Assembly: GCA_039583695.1 (NCBI GenBank)
Contig: JAVKSL010000003.1
Span: 1-64,000, forward strand
From: JAVKSL01 sp039583695
Lineage (GTDB): Bacteria > Actinomycetota > Acidimicrobiia > Acidimicrobiales > JAJPHD01
Reading direction: 5' to 3'
DNA: 64,000 nucleotides
Below the pieces are notes generated by a model. That model saw nothing but the letters and a program-made list of their open reading frames with translations. It did not search any database and had not been told where the DNA came from. A program made the translations under genes and the position numbers. Positions within the stretch are counted from its first letter, which is position 1, and the number at the start of each line of letters is the position of its first letter. Positions 9,099-18,609 of this stretch are shown in pieces.

Positions 9099-10140
9099 CT
9101 GATCTCTGGGGAAACTGCGGAATGTAGGCGCGTCCGCGCCGCGCGGCAATGCCGGCAAGGGCTGGGAGGAGGCGCGGTGCGGACCGCGGGCTCAGCCGGA
9201 AAGCCGCATCAGCCAGATGAAAGTCCTTGGCATAACTGGCGAGTCCCATGAGAACCGCCGCCCGCTCGTCGGGTGACATCTGCCTCGCCGGGGAACTGTG
9301 GGACGCGCCATAGAGCGCGGCGAGCACAGACTCCGCTCGGTGATCGTAAGTATGAGACCGCGCGACCCGACTGCGTGCGTTGCCTCCAAGCTCATCGGCG
9401 CGGTTGAGTGCAGCGGTGATCCCATCGACCAAAAGCGTGGGGTCGGTCAAGTCGGTGCAGAAGAGCTCCTCGGCTGGCGTACAGAGGTCAAGCATGCCAT
9501 TACCCAACAGCGGGCTTACCAGGGCAGCCCCCGCGGCCATGGCCTCGAAGAAGCGCATGTTGACGTCCCCGCCCACGGGCGGGTTCACCACCACCCTACT
9601 TTGACTGTAAACCGCCCCCATCTCGCTGACCCCATAGCTGCGTCGCCAGTCGTTCATCCCGAAGTGCTGATTGACAAGCTCAAGAATTCCGCGTCGCACG
9701 GAGTCCCTGGTGCTGCCGACGAAGCCGACAGCGAAACGGGGATCGCGGGGGAGCCGGCAGAAGGCCGCTGGAGCCGCTAATGGCAGCCACCTGACATCTG
9801 GGTGGACACCATGGAGCTCATCGAGAAAATCCTTTTGCGCAACGAATACCACGTCAAACAACATGGCCTGAAGCCGTGATACGTCAGGGTGCTGATGCAC
9901 GTCGATCAGGTACCCAGCGGTGATCGCATCAGCCGACCAGGTATTAAGGGGATAGGAGGGGACTCCCGATTCGATCCAGAGATACCGGTTGCGGAGATCT
10001 CTGATGTCTGGATGCTCACGGGGACCCAAAGCCCAGATGTCCGTACCGACAGCGGCCCGAAGAATTGCCTGGGAGAGATGTTGGCCGGTTGTGCCCTCAT
10101 GATGACCGTAGTGGACCACAAAGCAGCTCGAGCGGCTCAT
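9091..10140 (-). CDS. CgeB-like glycosyltransferase
   Basis: A 349-residue GT-B-like transferase from the ATG at 10140 (MSRSSCFVVHYGHHEG); the frame is open to 10215. The C-terminal half carries VNPPVGGDVNMRFFEAMAAG, matching the nucleotide-sugar site of the CgeB/YkvP group. The middle has VGFVGSTRDSVRRGILEL. It overlaps the flippase gene by 8 nt and follows the methyltransferase gene after 105 nt. A second CgeB-like gene sits at the end of the array (5425-6438); the two differ in sequence and probably act on different sugars. Confidence 0.72.
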   Translation of the reverse strand: MSRSSCFVVHYGHHEGTTGQHLSQAILRAAVGTDIWALGPREHPDIRDLRNRYLWIESGVPSYPLNTWSADAITAGYLIDVHQHPDVSRLQAMLFDVVFVAQKDFLDELHGVHPDVRWLPLAAPAAFCRLPRDPRFAVGFVGSTRDSVRRGILELVNQHFGMNDWRRSYGVSEMGAVYSQSRVVVNPPVGGDVNMRFFEAMAAGAALVSPLLGNGMLDLCTPAEELFCTDLTDPTLLVDGITAALNRADELGGNARSRVARSHTYDHRAESVLAALYGASHSSPARQMSPDERAAVLMGLASYAKDFHLADAAFRLSPRSAPRLLPALAGIAARRGRAYIPQFPQRSDA

Positions 10141-10245
10141 GTGGGGCTCATGTGGGGGCCAATGCCCCTGCTCGATGCGTGAGATAGCCAGACCGGGGAA
10201 AGGTACATACAGCACCGATGGCGCGAATGGCCCACCTAATGTGCC

Positions 10246-11034
10246 TCACGCACCCGTCCAGAACAAGCCGGTGCCGGACCAGTGTCCAAGTGATGTAGCG
10301 TCGAGCTTAGGAGCCGAGATGGAGCTCCATAGTCTTACCATATTGAGGACCCGGATGTCATCGAGCACCACCAGTCTGCGCCGGTCGCTCAGCGCTACGA
10401 GCGTGCGGGGTATGACGACTTGCTCGAAGTAGCGATCTTTTGGTCCGTCGAAAAACAATAGATCGGCCCGCCGTAGCTGGGGAAGGTGCTGTTCAAAGTG
10501 CTCGGTGTCGCGCAAGTCGACCAGGTGCTGCTGAAGTGCCCCGTCGTCAAAATCTGTGGATCGCAAGAGGGTTCCTGGGATGTCTTGCCATGGGGTGATG
10601 TCGTATGTGACAACGGAGGGGGCCCCGCCCGCCCGGAGCGCGAGTGCGCTGGCTCCTTGCCAGGTGCCAATCTCGACAGCGATAGCAGGCCGCATGATCT
10701 GGGCGAGTCCGGCGAGTAGACGATAGTGCTCGCCTGGCCAGGTGCCGATGAGCTTTCCTTGAATCGGGCTTGACGCGCGGGCTTGTAGATTGGCCAGGTC
10801 TATCTGAAGCGCTGCTCTGCTCGCTTCAAGCAGTAGTTCTACGAGGGCGGCGGGTTGGCCTGTCGGCTGGTCGTCCAGTGAATAGATAACACTGAGCTCG
10901 CGGTGTCGTGATGGAAAGTTACGCAGGATATTATGCGCCGCTACTCGGATGGTGAAATCATAGAGGTGACTGTGCAGCCTATGGCACCTCCGGGTGTTAG
11001 GCGGAAATGCTAGACCAGCGGAGCGGTCAGTCAT
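10246..11034 (-). CDS. Class I SAM-dependent methyltransferase
   Basis: A 262-residue protein with a SAM-binding motif AVEIGTWQGASALALRAG and an acidic motif LLFFDGPKDRYFEQ, the pattern of the Methyltransf_24/cephalosporin-hydroxylase-like group often found in surface-polysaccharide loci. It probably methylates a sugar of the repeat unit. Start ATG 11034 overlaps the stop of the polymerase gene (ATGA), indicating coupled translation. The acceptor is unknown. Confidence 0.72.
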   Translation of the reverse strand: MTDRSAGLAFPPNTRRCHRLHSHLYDFTIRVAAHNILRNFPSRHRELSVIYSLDDQPTGQPAALVELLLEASRAALQIDLANLQARASSPIQGKLIGTWPGEHYRLLAGLAQIMRPAIAVEIGTWQGASALALRAGGAPSVVTYDITPWQDIPGTLLRSTDFDDGALQQHLVDLRDTEHFEQHLPQLRRADLLFFDGPKDRYFEQVVIPRTLVALSDRRRLVVLDDIRVLNMVRLWSSISAPKLDATSLGHWSGTGLFWTGA

Positions 11035-12617
11035 GTCGATGAGTCATGCCTTGGGGCCGGTGGAAGGCTCGTTAGGGGTGTCACGGAAGTAGATGAAAGT
11101 ACGACCCAGAGGACGACGCTGTCGACGACGAGGGCTTGCAGGATGCCGCGGGTGAGACCGGTCCAGTCGAGGCCCGCGTTAGCCAGGAACGGTACGAGTG
11201 CGCAGTACAGGAGGATCCGGCGGTCGCTGGCCGATCCGTGCGCCACGTAGCGCCAGAAGGCACCGAGGAAGAGCCCGACGGCGAGCTCACCGATGATGAC
11301 TCCGATCCAGCTTCCGCTGATGTAGAAGTCGCCGGGTTGAGTCGTCGGGGTGGAGGTGGTGGCAGTGGAGCCCATGTAGTGCACGGAGGTGTAGCTGCCG
11401 ATGGGGATGGCGGCACCAGGGATCATGCTGGTGGGCACGAAGAAGAGCGGACCGGCGAGGTAGCGGACGGGCGAGAGGTACGGCACCTGGCTCGGGGTGA
11501 GGTGGATGATGGTGGCAAGGTCAGTCGTGGTTGCCTCGTATTCTGCGGTGGCGCTCCGCCACACCGTCTGGAACTGTGACACAGGCCCATGGGTGGACCA
11601 AGAGGTTGCGGTGTCGCCGAGGGTACGCCCGAAGACGTTGAACAGGCCTAGCTTCTGAGTGCCGGTGATCTGGCCGGTCGAGATCTGGGTGCGCAGCTGT
11701 TGGACACCGCCGAAGAAAAGCACCCCATACAGCCCCACCAGGGCAATTGCCTTCCAGGGTACGCGGCGACGTTGGATCACGTAGATGGCCCCTAACGGAA
11801 TCAGGTCGGTTAGGAGCAGGCCCTTGACCCCGGTCGAGACGGTGCTGATCACAAGCAGGGGTAGGTTCAGAGCTAGAAGCGCCGCAGCGGTGCGACGGGT
11901 AAGGGACGGGAGCGGCTTGGCACTCCAGAGGGCGAAGCCGAGTATGGCGATACCCAGGGGCACCAGGTCCACGGCGAGGGCTAGCAGGCGGTTCGTGACG
12001 CCTGTCTGGACGGCGCCTCCGTATCCCAGGTAGCCAACGTGTCCGGTCGAGAACTCATAGAAAGTTGCTGCCCATCCAACCCCGAACAGGGCGAGGAGGC
12101 CGGCTGGACGCACGTTCAGTTGCGTTACAGGGCGGGTGGTTGTCCGTGCCGGGGTGGGTCGTGGCCGGGTGATGACGGTATATGGGATCGTCAGAAGCAC
12201 CAGGGAGGCAAGGACAGTCGCCATGGCAACGGATAACGGGCGGGAGCTATTGCCGATCAGGGAATCTGACGAGACGGTTGCGAAGGACCCGAGCCCGAGT
12301 ATCCCGATATAAATGGTCCAAAAGATGGCGCAAATCGACAAAGGGGAAACCAGTCCCCTGGGTCCCCATCGCCGCTTCTCGTAGCGGGTGGCCCATATGG
12401 TGAAGAGAATGAAGCCCACCGTGATCGCCATGGCTCGGTGGACCGGCTGAGAGCTTGCAATGGCCACGGCTGCGCACATGAGCGCGAACACGCACAAGAC
12501 GGGGAAGCCGATGCGGTATGGGGCGCGTCGGGTCCCGGTTGCCAAGTCGGGCGGGCTGCCAGCCCTGGCCGGGGCGAGAGTGGACAACCCGGATCCGACC
12601 GGCGGACCGTTATTCAC
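11031..12617 (-). CDS. wzy: Oligosaccharide repeat-unit polymerase (Wzy-like)
   Basis: A 528-residue integral membrane protein with about ten to twelve hydrophobic segments and a large loop before the C-terminal pair, the general layout of O-antigen/repeat-unit polymerases. Wzy proteins share little primary sequence, so the call rests on topology, size and position between glycosyltransferase genes and the flippase. GTG start at 12617. It would join flipped repeat units into chains on the outer face of the membrane. An O-antigen-ligase-like role is the main alternative. Confidence 0.65.
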   Translation of the reverse strand: MNNGPPVGSGLSTLAPARAGSPPDLATGTRRAPYRIGFPVLCVFALMCAAVAIASSQPVHRAMAITVGFILFTIWATRYEKRRWGPRGLVSPLSICAIFWTIYIGILGLGSFATVSSDSLIGNSSRPLSVAMATVLASLVLLTIPYTVITRPRPTPARTTTRPVTQLNVRPAGLLALFGVGWAATFYEFSTGHVGYLGYGGAVQTGVTNRLLALAVDLVPLGIAILGFALWSAKPLPSLTRRTAAALLALNLPLLVISTVSTGVKGLLLTDLIPLGAIYVIQRRRVPWKAIALVGLYGVLFFGGVQQLRTQISTGQITGTQKLGLFNVFGRTLGDTATSWSTHGPVSQFQTVWRSATAEYEATTTDLATIIHLTPSQVPYLSPVRYLAGPLFFVPTSMIPGAAIPIGSYTSVHYMGSTATTSTPTTQPGDFYISGSWIGVIIGELAVGLFLGAFWRYVAHGSASDRRILLYCALVPFLANAGLDWTGLTRGILQALVVDSVVLWVVLSSTSVTPLTSLPPAPRHDSST

Positions 12618-12635
12618 TGCGGTACCGTGCGAGGT

Positions 12636-13478
12636 TCACAGTGGTAATCCAGCCCGGCGGCGGCGGGCCTCGATGATCTTTTCGACGGTCATGTAGTCGT
12701 AGAGCGCGTAGCGCAGGCAGAAGACGAAGGCTTCGGGGCCGTCGAGGAACCCCCGCCGGCCCAGGTACATGACCAGGAAGCGTAGCAGGGGCCGGAGCCT
12801 CCACAGACGGGCGGCTGCGCGGCGTGATCGGAGTTGGCGGAGAGTGCCGAACTGCTGCGGGTCTCGCGTGTCAAGGTAGTCCAGGACGCAGCGGGCGTCC
12901 CAGCTGGAGTAGCGGACGTGTCGCTCGAGCCAGTCGTCGAAGCCCTTGCTGTTGCCGTAGTGCAGGTAGGGCTCCGGGATCTGCCCAATGGTGACGCCGG
13001 GTCGGAGGTGTTCCCATACCCCCCCCTCGAAGGCGACCCGCCCCCGGCGCACGAGGCGATCGTGCCAGGCTGGGTAGCGCATGCACCGACGCATCCATCT
13101 GCCCCAGAAGAGGTACTTCGGGGCGAGCTGGTAAGCGTCGGGAGCACATGGGTCATCGCAGCGTTCCCGGATCCGTAGGGCGAGCCCTTCGGGTATGACC
13201 TCGTCGGCGTCGACGAAGAGGATCCACTCGCTGGTCAAACCAGCGTGCTCAAGTGCCCAATTGCGCTGGTCAGCGATGAGGTACACGCCGTCTTGGCGAT
13301 GCTCGACGACCCGGGCTCCCAAGCGATGCGCGATGTCGGTGGTGCAGTCGGTGCTGGCGGAGTCGACGACGACGACCTCGTCGGCCCAGGACAGAGAACG
13401 GAGGCACCGCTCGATGTTGACCTCCTCGTCGAGGGTGAGCACTACGGCGCCGATGCTTGCGCCTCCCTGATGGCTCAA
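12636..13478 (-). CDS. Family 2 glycosyltransferase (WaaE/KdtX-like)
   Basis: A 280-residue GT-A transferase: AVVLTLDEEVNIERCLRSL, then DEVVVVDSASTDCT and the metal-binding WILFVDADEVIPEG. The segment DQRNWALEH and the following region WGRWMRRCMRYPAWHDRL resemble the lipopolysaccharide-core beta-glucosyltransferase WaaE group. It ends 18 nt before the polymerase gene and overlaps the upstream GT4 gene by 4 nt. No membrane segment is evident. Confidence 0.85.
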   Translation of the reverse strand: MSHQGGASIGAVVLTLDEEVNIERCLRSLSWADEVVVVDSASTDCTTDIAHRLGARVVEHRQDGVYLIADQRNWALEHAGLTSEWILFVDADEVIPEGLALRIRERCDDPCAPDAYQLAPKYLFWGRWMRRCMRYPAWHDRLVRRGRVAFEGGVWEHLRPGVTIGQIPEPYLHYGNSKGFDDWLERHVRYSSWDARCVLDYLDTRDPQQFGTLRQLRSRRAAARLWRLRPLLRFLVMYLGRRGFLDGPEAFVFCLRYALYDYMTVEKIIEARRRRAGLPL

Positions 13479-14650
13479 CTGGTCGGTACCTCGGATTCGA
13501 AGCTCAGGTCGAGACTCGGGGCGACGGGTGGTTGCTGGGCGAGGAGGAGCTTCTGCACCCGTGAACGGTAGGTTGCGGGGTCAAAGTTCCGAGCTGCCCA
13601 GAGGTGACCGTTGTGGCCCATCTGGTGGGCTTCGGCTCGATGTGCGAGTGCCCACTCGATGGCGTCGGCCAACTCCTGGGGGCTCTGGTCGGCGGGGCGA
13701 AAGCCGGTGACCCCCTCGATCATTGCTGCATGGCCTCCCCCGCCCCACGGTGCGACGACCGGCAGGCCCGCCAGAGCTGCCTCGATGAGGACGATACCGA
13801 AGCCCTCGCCGTAGGCGTTTGGCCCGCGTCGCAGCCGGGTCGCGAGCACGAACAGCTCGGCGGCGGCGAAGATCTCGACCAACTCGGCGTCGGAGGGGTC
13901 CGCCACGATCGTGAGCCAATCCGATCGATCCTCCCGTTCGGCCCTCAGCTGGTCACTGCCCGCCGAGGCCCCCGCGATCGTGAGGGTCACCAGCGCTCCA
14001 CGTCGACGGACCTGCCCGACAGCCTCGACCAGCGCGTTGCCACCCTTGTCCTCGAAGTCGGCAAGCCGGAAGACCGACAGGATGTGGAGGCGCGCCTCGT
14101 GAGAGGGGGCACGCGCTGCACCCACCGCGCGAAGCATGCGGTAGCGATGTTCTGGCAGGGGGGGGACGAGGACTGAGGCTGGCCGAAGATGCATGAGGGA
14201 ACCGGCACTGAACTCCGATATCGTGGTCAGCTCGATGTCGCAGTGGCGTATGAGCAGTCGCTTGGCCCACGCGAGTTGCCAGATCTCGATCCCGTACAAA
14301 AAGAGCCGGAGGGCAGTGCCCGCACCACAGAGACGCCTGCAGAGGAGCGCAGCCGGCAACAGTCCGGGATGGAAGCAGACTAGGAGCGGCCGGGTGTGTC
14401 TTCGCCGTTGTGCGGCCACCGCCGCCCCCACGGTGAAGCGCGCTTTCTGGCGGAGGCCCGCCCCCTCATGGCCCCGGGTCAGGCTGATCGACTGCACACT
14501 CACCCCGCTCGCCTCCAGGGCCTCCAGGACACCTATGACGTAGGCCTCGATGCCGCCCCCTTGCCCTGAGGAGGGCACGAGTGCCAACACCGAGTCCCGG
14601 CCGCGGTCCTCGCACCCGACGCCGCTTGTCGTTCCGGCGCTCCTAGTCAC
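13475..14650 (-). CDS. Family 4 glycosyltransferase
   Basis: A 391-residue GT-B transferase. The acceptor domain begins near residue 23 with LALVPSSGQGGGIEAYV; the donor domain contains LHILSVFRLADFEDKGGNAL and the E-x7-E region YGEGFGIVLIEAALAGLPVV. The GTG start at 14650 lies inside the end of the amidotransferase gene (8 nt overlap). It probably adds one hexose or hexosamine residue to the repeat unit; donor unknown. Confidence 0.85.
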   Translation of the reverse strand: MTRSAGTTSGVGCEDRGRDSVLALVPSSGQGGGIEAYVIGVLEALEASGVSVQSISLTRGHEGAGLRQKARFTVGAAVAAQRRRHTRPLLVCFHPGLLPAALLCRRLCGAGTALRLFLYGIEIWQLAWAKRLLIRHCDIELTTISEFSAGSLMHLRPASVLVPPLPEHRYRMLRAVGAARAPSHEARLHILSVFRLADFEDKGGNALVEAVGQVRRRGALVTLTIAGASAGSDQLRAEREDRSDWLTIVADPSDAELVEIFAAAELFVLATRLRRGPNAYGEGFGIVLIEAALAGLPVVAPWGGGGHAAMIEGVTGFRPADQSPQELADAIEWALAHRAEAHQMGHNGHLWAARNFDPATYRSRVQKLLLAQQPPVAPSLDLSFESEVPTS

Positions 14651-16451
14651 AGGCCAGCTCCCGGGAACGGAGCTGCTCGAGCCAGCGATTCAGGACAACC
14701 ACCGTCCACTTAGATGCCCACCTTCCGGGGGGTTCGTCGGCCATTACTTCCTTCCAGCGGCGCGGGTCGACGTAGTCCCATACCGGAGCGTCTGCCGCAC
14801 GGGCCTGATCGGCGATACCACGGAGAGGGCCATCAGCCAGCCAGGTAGCCATCGGAAGCGAGAATCCGCGCTTCTTCTGTCCCAGGAGCCTCCGGAGATG
14901 GGCGTCACCGATGCTTTTAACCAGGGGCGCCTTGCCCCGCAGGGGGCGGGCCGCTCCTGAGGCCGCCTGGAAGAACGCGACGTCAACGAACGGCACCCGG
15001 AGCTCGACCGACCACCGCATCGAGAACGCATCGGCATCAGGAAGGAGGGTCCGTTGCAGATACTGATCGATCTCGACATCGATCAGGGCTGCCGTGTCGT
15101 GGCCTGCTCCGCTCACGCGCTCGCTGCCGGAGTGGACTTCCTCTGCACACCCGGTTAGCTCCCGTGCGACCTCAGGGTGGAGGACCCGCCGAAATAGCTC
15201 GTCATACGAGCGGGCCTCGCGTGGGCCGCCCGGCCTGATGAGCTCCGCTACCTTGGTCCTGCTCACAAAGCGTGAGGTGAACTGTCCCACGGGCGTATGG
15301 TCGCTGGCAGCCAGTAGGCGGAGAAGCGGAAAGTAGCGCATGTGAGGGTAACCCGCGATCGCCTCGTCGCCACCGAGACCCGAGAGAGCAACCCGATACC
15401 CGCGCTGGTGCACGGCCTTGCACACGAAAAACGTGTTTAGCCCGTCGATGGTGGGTCGCTGCATCGAGGCGAAGAACGCGTCCACGTCGCCCGGGCCCAG
15501 ACGTGCTGGCACCACCTCGTGCTCATGGCCATACTCGAGGGCGGTGGCCGCTGCACCTTCGCTCTCGTCGATGACGCCGTCGACCTTGACGGTGAAGCAG
15601 CGCAGATGGTGGCCGCCCCGCCTTGCCGCCGACGCCAGCATGCCTGAGTCGAGTCCTGCCGAGAGAAGCAGAGCCGTCGGCACATCGGAGCGAAGGTGCA
15701 GGCCGACAGACTCGGTCAGCACCGTCGCGGGACCGACCCGCTCACCAGGCGCTGGGCGGGTGAACGGGCGGTCGTTTTCCAGGATCAAACCCGAGATCTG
15801 CGACGCAGGTGCAGACGACTCTGTTCCAGCCGTGAACCGTGTCCACGAGTTCGGCACGAGCGCAGACGTATCCTCGAATGGCGTCGTCCCACGCCCGAGG
15901 GCCCCGAAGTGAAGGAACTCCGTCACGCTGGAGACGCGCACCGCCGGGCACGACGCCAATGCGCTCAGAGAGGTCAACTCCGAGGCGAAGGCAACCGACC
16001 CATCTGGGAAGCGCCGCAGGAAAAGGGGCTTTATCCCGAACGGATCCCGTGCAAGCGTGAGGGTATGGCGGAGTGTATCGACCACGGCGAGCGCCCACAT
16101 CCCTCGCAAGTGCTTGAGGCATGTCTCTCCCATTCGCTCCCAGAGGGCAGGGATCACTGCCCCGTCCGAGTTGCTGTCGACCTCCAGGTGGTGTTGTGCC
16201 CGCAGCTCACGATAGTTGTAGATCTCCCCGTTGAAGACGCAGACGTAGCGCCCGCCCCGACTTACAAGAGGCTGGTTCCCTGCGACAGAGAGGTCTTGGA
16301 TGGCCAGTCGGGTGTTCCCGACCACGATGGGCCCGCACTGGGCCAGCGCAGCGTGGTCGGGTCCACGGTGATGCTGGAGGCGGTTGAGTGCCTCGACCCT
16401 CCTGCGGGCGCGCTGCACGTCTCGATCCATGGCGCCTGCGATCCCACACAT
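14643..16451 (-). CDS. asnB: Asparagine-synthetase-type glutamine amidotransferase
   Basis: A 602-residue two-domain enzyme. The frame runs to 16655, but ATG 16451 puts the class II amidotransferase nucleophile at Cys2 (MCGIAGAMD) and has a purine-rich GAGGGG ribosome site ahead. The N-terminal Ntn domain continues with NGEIYNYRELR; the C-terminal synthetase domain has the PP-loop SAGLDSG and a LSGLGGDEAIAGYPHMRY segment. Inside a glycan operon with ugd nearby, AsnB homologues such as Pseudomonas WbpS amidate uronic acids, so amidation of a glucuronic acid derivative is more likely than asparagine supply. It starts 3 nt after the fnlC stop. Confidence 0.85.
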   Translation of the reverse strand: MCGIAGAMDRDVQRARRRVEALNRLQHHRGPDHAALAQCGPIVVGNTRLAIQDLSVAGNQPLVSRGGRYVCVFNGEIYNYRELRAQHHLEVDSNSDGAVIPALWERMGETCLKHLRGMWALAVVDTLRHTLTLARDPFGIKPLFLRRFPDGSVAFASELTSLSALASCPAVRVSSVTEFLHFGALGRGTTPFEDTSALVPNSWTRFTAGTESSAPASQISGLILENDRPFTRPAPGERVGPATVLTESVGLHLRSDVPTALLLSAGLDSGMLASAARRGGHHLRCFTVKVDGVIDESEGAAATALEYGHEHEVVPARLGPGDVDAFFASMQRPTIDGLNTFFVCKAVHQRGYRVALSGLGGDEAIAGYPHMRYFPLLRLLAASDHTPVGQFTSRFVSRTKVAELIRPGGPREARSYDELFRRVLHPEVARELTGCAEEVHSGSERVSGAGHDTAALIDVEIDQYLQRTLLPDADAFSMRWSVELRVPFVDVAFFQAASGAARPLRGKAPLVKSIGDAHLRRLLGQKKRGFSLPMATWLADGPLRGIADQARAADAPVWDYVDPRRWKEVMADEPPGRWASKWTVVVLNRWLEQLRSRELACD

Positions 16452-16453
16452 GG

Positions 16454-17671
16454 TCAGCCCCTCGCCATGTCGGGATCCGACGTACCCACGTTGGATGGGT
16501 CCGGAGCACCGGACTGTCCGCCGCCGTATGGCCGCCGACGTATCCCTGCCCATTCGTGGTGCACGTGAACGGTGGATCGGATGAAGTTGACCACCCGCTG
16601 GGAGCAGTTGCGAACCAGGTAGTCGCTCGGCACCGGCGGCACGTCGCCGGAGCACCGCTGGGCCACCACGAGGTCGACGGCGTCGAGCACCACGCCGGCG
16701 TCGAGGCCTGTGGTTATCATCCCGGCGGTCTCCACAGCCTCCGGTCGTTCGATCGTGTCACGCAGCGTGACTGCGGGAAAGCCGAGTATCGAAGACTCTT
16801 CGCTGACGGTCCCGCTGTCGGAGAGGACGCAAAAGGCTCCTTGTTGGAGCTTGACGTAGTCGAAGAAACCGAATGGCTTGTGGAATGCCAGGCCCTGTGG
16901 GGCACCGCCGAGCCCTTCCATGCGCTTGCGGGTACGAGGATGCGTGGAGACCACGACGGGTCGCTCGTAGCGGCGGGAGACGGCCGTGAGGGTCGAGAGC
17001 AGTTCCCGCAAGCGAACCGGGTCATCGACAGTCTCCTCTCGGTGGGCGCTCACCAGCAGGTAGCCACCCGGGTCCAGTTGCAGGCGCTCCAGGACTGTCG
17101 AGTGCTCGAAGTCGCCCCGGTAGTGCTCGAGCACCTCGGCCATCGGCGACCCGCTCAACATAATCCGGCGGCTGGGGAGGCCCTCCGCCAACAGGTTGCG
17201 GCGCGCGTGCTCGGTGTAGACCAGGTTGAAGTCGGCGATGTGGTCAATCATCCGGCGATTGGTCTCTTCGGGGACGTTGGCGTCGAAGCAGCGGTTGCCG
17301 GCCTCCATGTGGTACACGGGCACCTGCAGGCGCTTGGCCATGAGCGCGGCAATGCAGGAGTTGGTGTCGCCCAGCACCAGGAGGGCGTCAGGGCGCAGGT
17401 CGTGGAGTGCTTCCTCGATGCCGACGAGGGCGCCGCCCAGGAATCGTCCCAAGGTGGTGGTGTCGACCCCCAGATACCGGTCCGGGGGCCGCAGGCCCAG
17501 CTCGTCGAAGAAGATCTGGTTGAGCTCGTAGTCGAAGTTCTGCCCTGTGTGAACCAGCACGTGATCGAAGCTCGCATCGAGGCGGTGAATGGTCCGAGAC
17601 AGCCGGATGACCTCCGGTCGCGTGCCCACCACGGTCATGACCCGTGGCTGGGGCCGCCGGGGTTCGGTCAC
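16454..17671 (-). CDS. fnlC: UDP-L-FucNAc-forming 2-epimerase (FnlC/WbjD/CapG)
   Basis: Final enzyme of the UDP-N-acetyl-L-fucosamine pathway, epimerising C2 of the UDP-6-deoxy-L-talosamine intermediate. The frame stays open to 18355, but the GTG at 17671 overlaps the preceding stop (GTGA) and gives a normal N-terminus with MTVVGTRPEVIRLSR. The 405-residue protein has the non-hydrolysing UDP-GlcNAc 2-epimerase fold: VHTGQNFDYELNQIFF, LVLGDTNSC, HMEAGNRCFDANVPEETN, SAHREETVD and LSDSGTVSEESS. The GNRCFD variant separates FnlC/WbjD proteins from WecB (GLRS). The fnlA and fnlB neighbours confirm it. Confidence 0.92.
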   Translation of the reverse strand: MTEPRRPQPRVMTVVGTRPEVIRLSRTIHRLDASFDHVLVHTGQNFDYELNQIFFDELGLRPPDRYLGVDTTTLGRFLGGALVGIEEALHDLRPDALLVLGDTNSCIAALMAKRLQVPVYHMEAGNRCFDANVPEETNRRMIDHIADFNLVYTEHARRNLLAEGLPSRRIMLSGSPMAEVLEHYRGDFEHSTVLERLQLDPGGYLLVSAHREETVDDPVRLRELLSTLTAVSRRYERPVVVSTHPRTRKRMEGLGGAPQGLAFHKPFGFFDYVKLQQGAFCVLSDSGTVSEESSILGFPAVTLRDTIERPEAVETAGMITTGLDAGVVLDAVDLVVAQRCSGDVPPVPSDYLVRNCSQRVVNFIRSTVHVHHEWAGIRRRPYGGGQSGAPDPSNVGTSDPDMARG

Positions 17672-18609
17672 GCGCAGGCCAGCCAGGAAAAATAGGCGTC
17701 CGGATCGAAAGGCCCCGGGTCGGGCTCCGGGCGATGCTCCGCCGCTTGCCTGACTGCGTCCGCCAAGGCGTCGGGGTCCTCGGCGGTGTATCCGACGAGG
17801 GCTTCCCCCGCCACCTCCCGGTTCTGTGGCGTGTCCTTGGCGATGACCGGGACACCCGCGGCACGGGCCTCGGCCAGCGGGTAGCAGAAGGACTCGAGGG
17901 CGTACGGGACATAGCCGGCTACTGCCTGTGCCCAGAGCTGGTCCATCTGCTCCAGGCTCTGGAGCCCGATGGGCTCGACCAGGGCGTGCGCGGACAGGCG
18001 CGGCAGGTCGGCAGGACAAGCCGTGACCTTCACGGTAAAGGGCAGCCCACAGCGGTCCAGGGCGTCGACCAGAAGGGCCAGGCCGGTCTCGAGGTCCTTG
18101 TGGGTGGCGGGGATGCTCGGGTACAAGACGTAGGGATCCGCCGGGCCCTGGGAGCGGGAGAAGCGCGCGCTGAGCGGATGGAGGCGGACGCAGAGGCGCC
18201 GGCTGACGGCAGGCACCGCGGCCATCACCCGCTCGGCCATGCCGGTGCTGGGCACCACCACCCGGTCGGCTCGGCGAGCCAGGGCGCGCACGACGGGGAC
18301 CTCGCGGCGCAGGCTCGAGGAAAGCCCCGGAATGCTCGAAGCCTCCCCAGGCCATAGGAAGTGCAGAGCGTTGCGGAGAAGGACCACCCGCTCGCCTCGA
18401 CCGCTGACGAAGCTGACGTTGTTGGCGGCGATGCGGCGGCCGCCCCGGCCCACCAGCTCACGGCGGGCGAGCCAGCGGGGCTCGACCCTCTGGCCGGACC
18501 CGATCAGGCGCACCTCGGCCTCGGGATGCCGCGCCACCCAGGCCTCGACCTCCCGCCGCCATCGGGCCGCGCCACCGGTGGTGGCCCCCGCCACGTCGAT
18601 GGTCGTCAC
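17668..18609 (-). CDS. Family 4 glycosyltransferase inserted in the fnl cluster
   Basis: A 313-residue GT-B protein. The frame is open to 18984, but the GTG at 18609 overlaps the fnlB stop (GTGA) and gives VTTIDVAGATTGGAARW, a typical first strand. The N-terminal domain has NNVSFVSGRGERVVLLRNA; the donor domain has YVLYPSIPATHKDLETGL and VPYALESFCYPLAEARAAG. It interrupts fnlB and fnlC, so it may use a sugar made in this pathway. It is shorter than most GT4 enzymes (about 350-400 residues). Confidence 0.8.
   Translation of the reverse strand: MTTIDVAGATTGGAARWRREVEAWVARHPEAEVRLIGSGQRVEPRWLARRELVGRGGRRIAANNVSFVSGRGERVVLLRNALHFLWPGEASSIPGLSSSLRREVPVVRALARRADRVVVPSTGMAERVMAAVPAVSRRLCVRLHPLSARFSRSQGPADPYVLYPSIPATHKDLETGLALLVDALDRCGLPFTVKVTACPADLPRLSAHALVEPIGLQSLEQMDQLWAQAVAGYVPYALESFCYPLAEARAAGVPVIAKDTPQNREVAGEALVGYTAEDPDALADAVRQAAEHRPEPDPGPFDPDAYFSWLACA

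Noticed and set aside
17672..18355. N-terminal extension of fnlC by 228 codons
   Set aside because: Covers the neighbouring glycosyltransferase in a shadow frame and is Arg/Pro/Gly-rich; the GTG at 17671 gives the normal protein.
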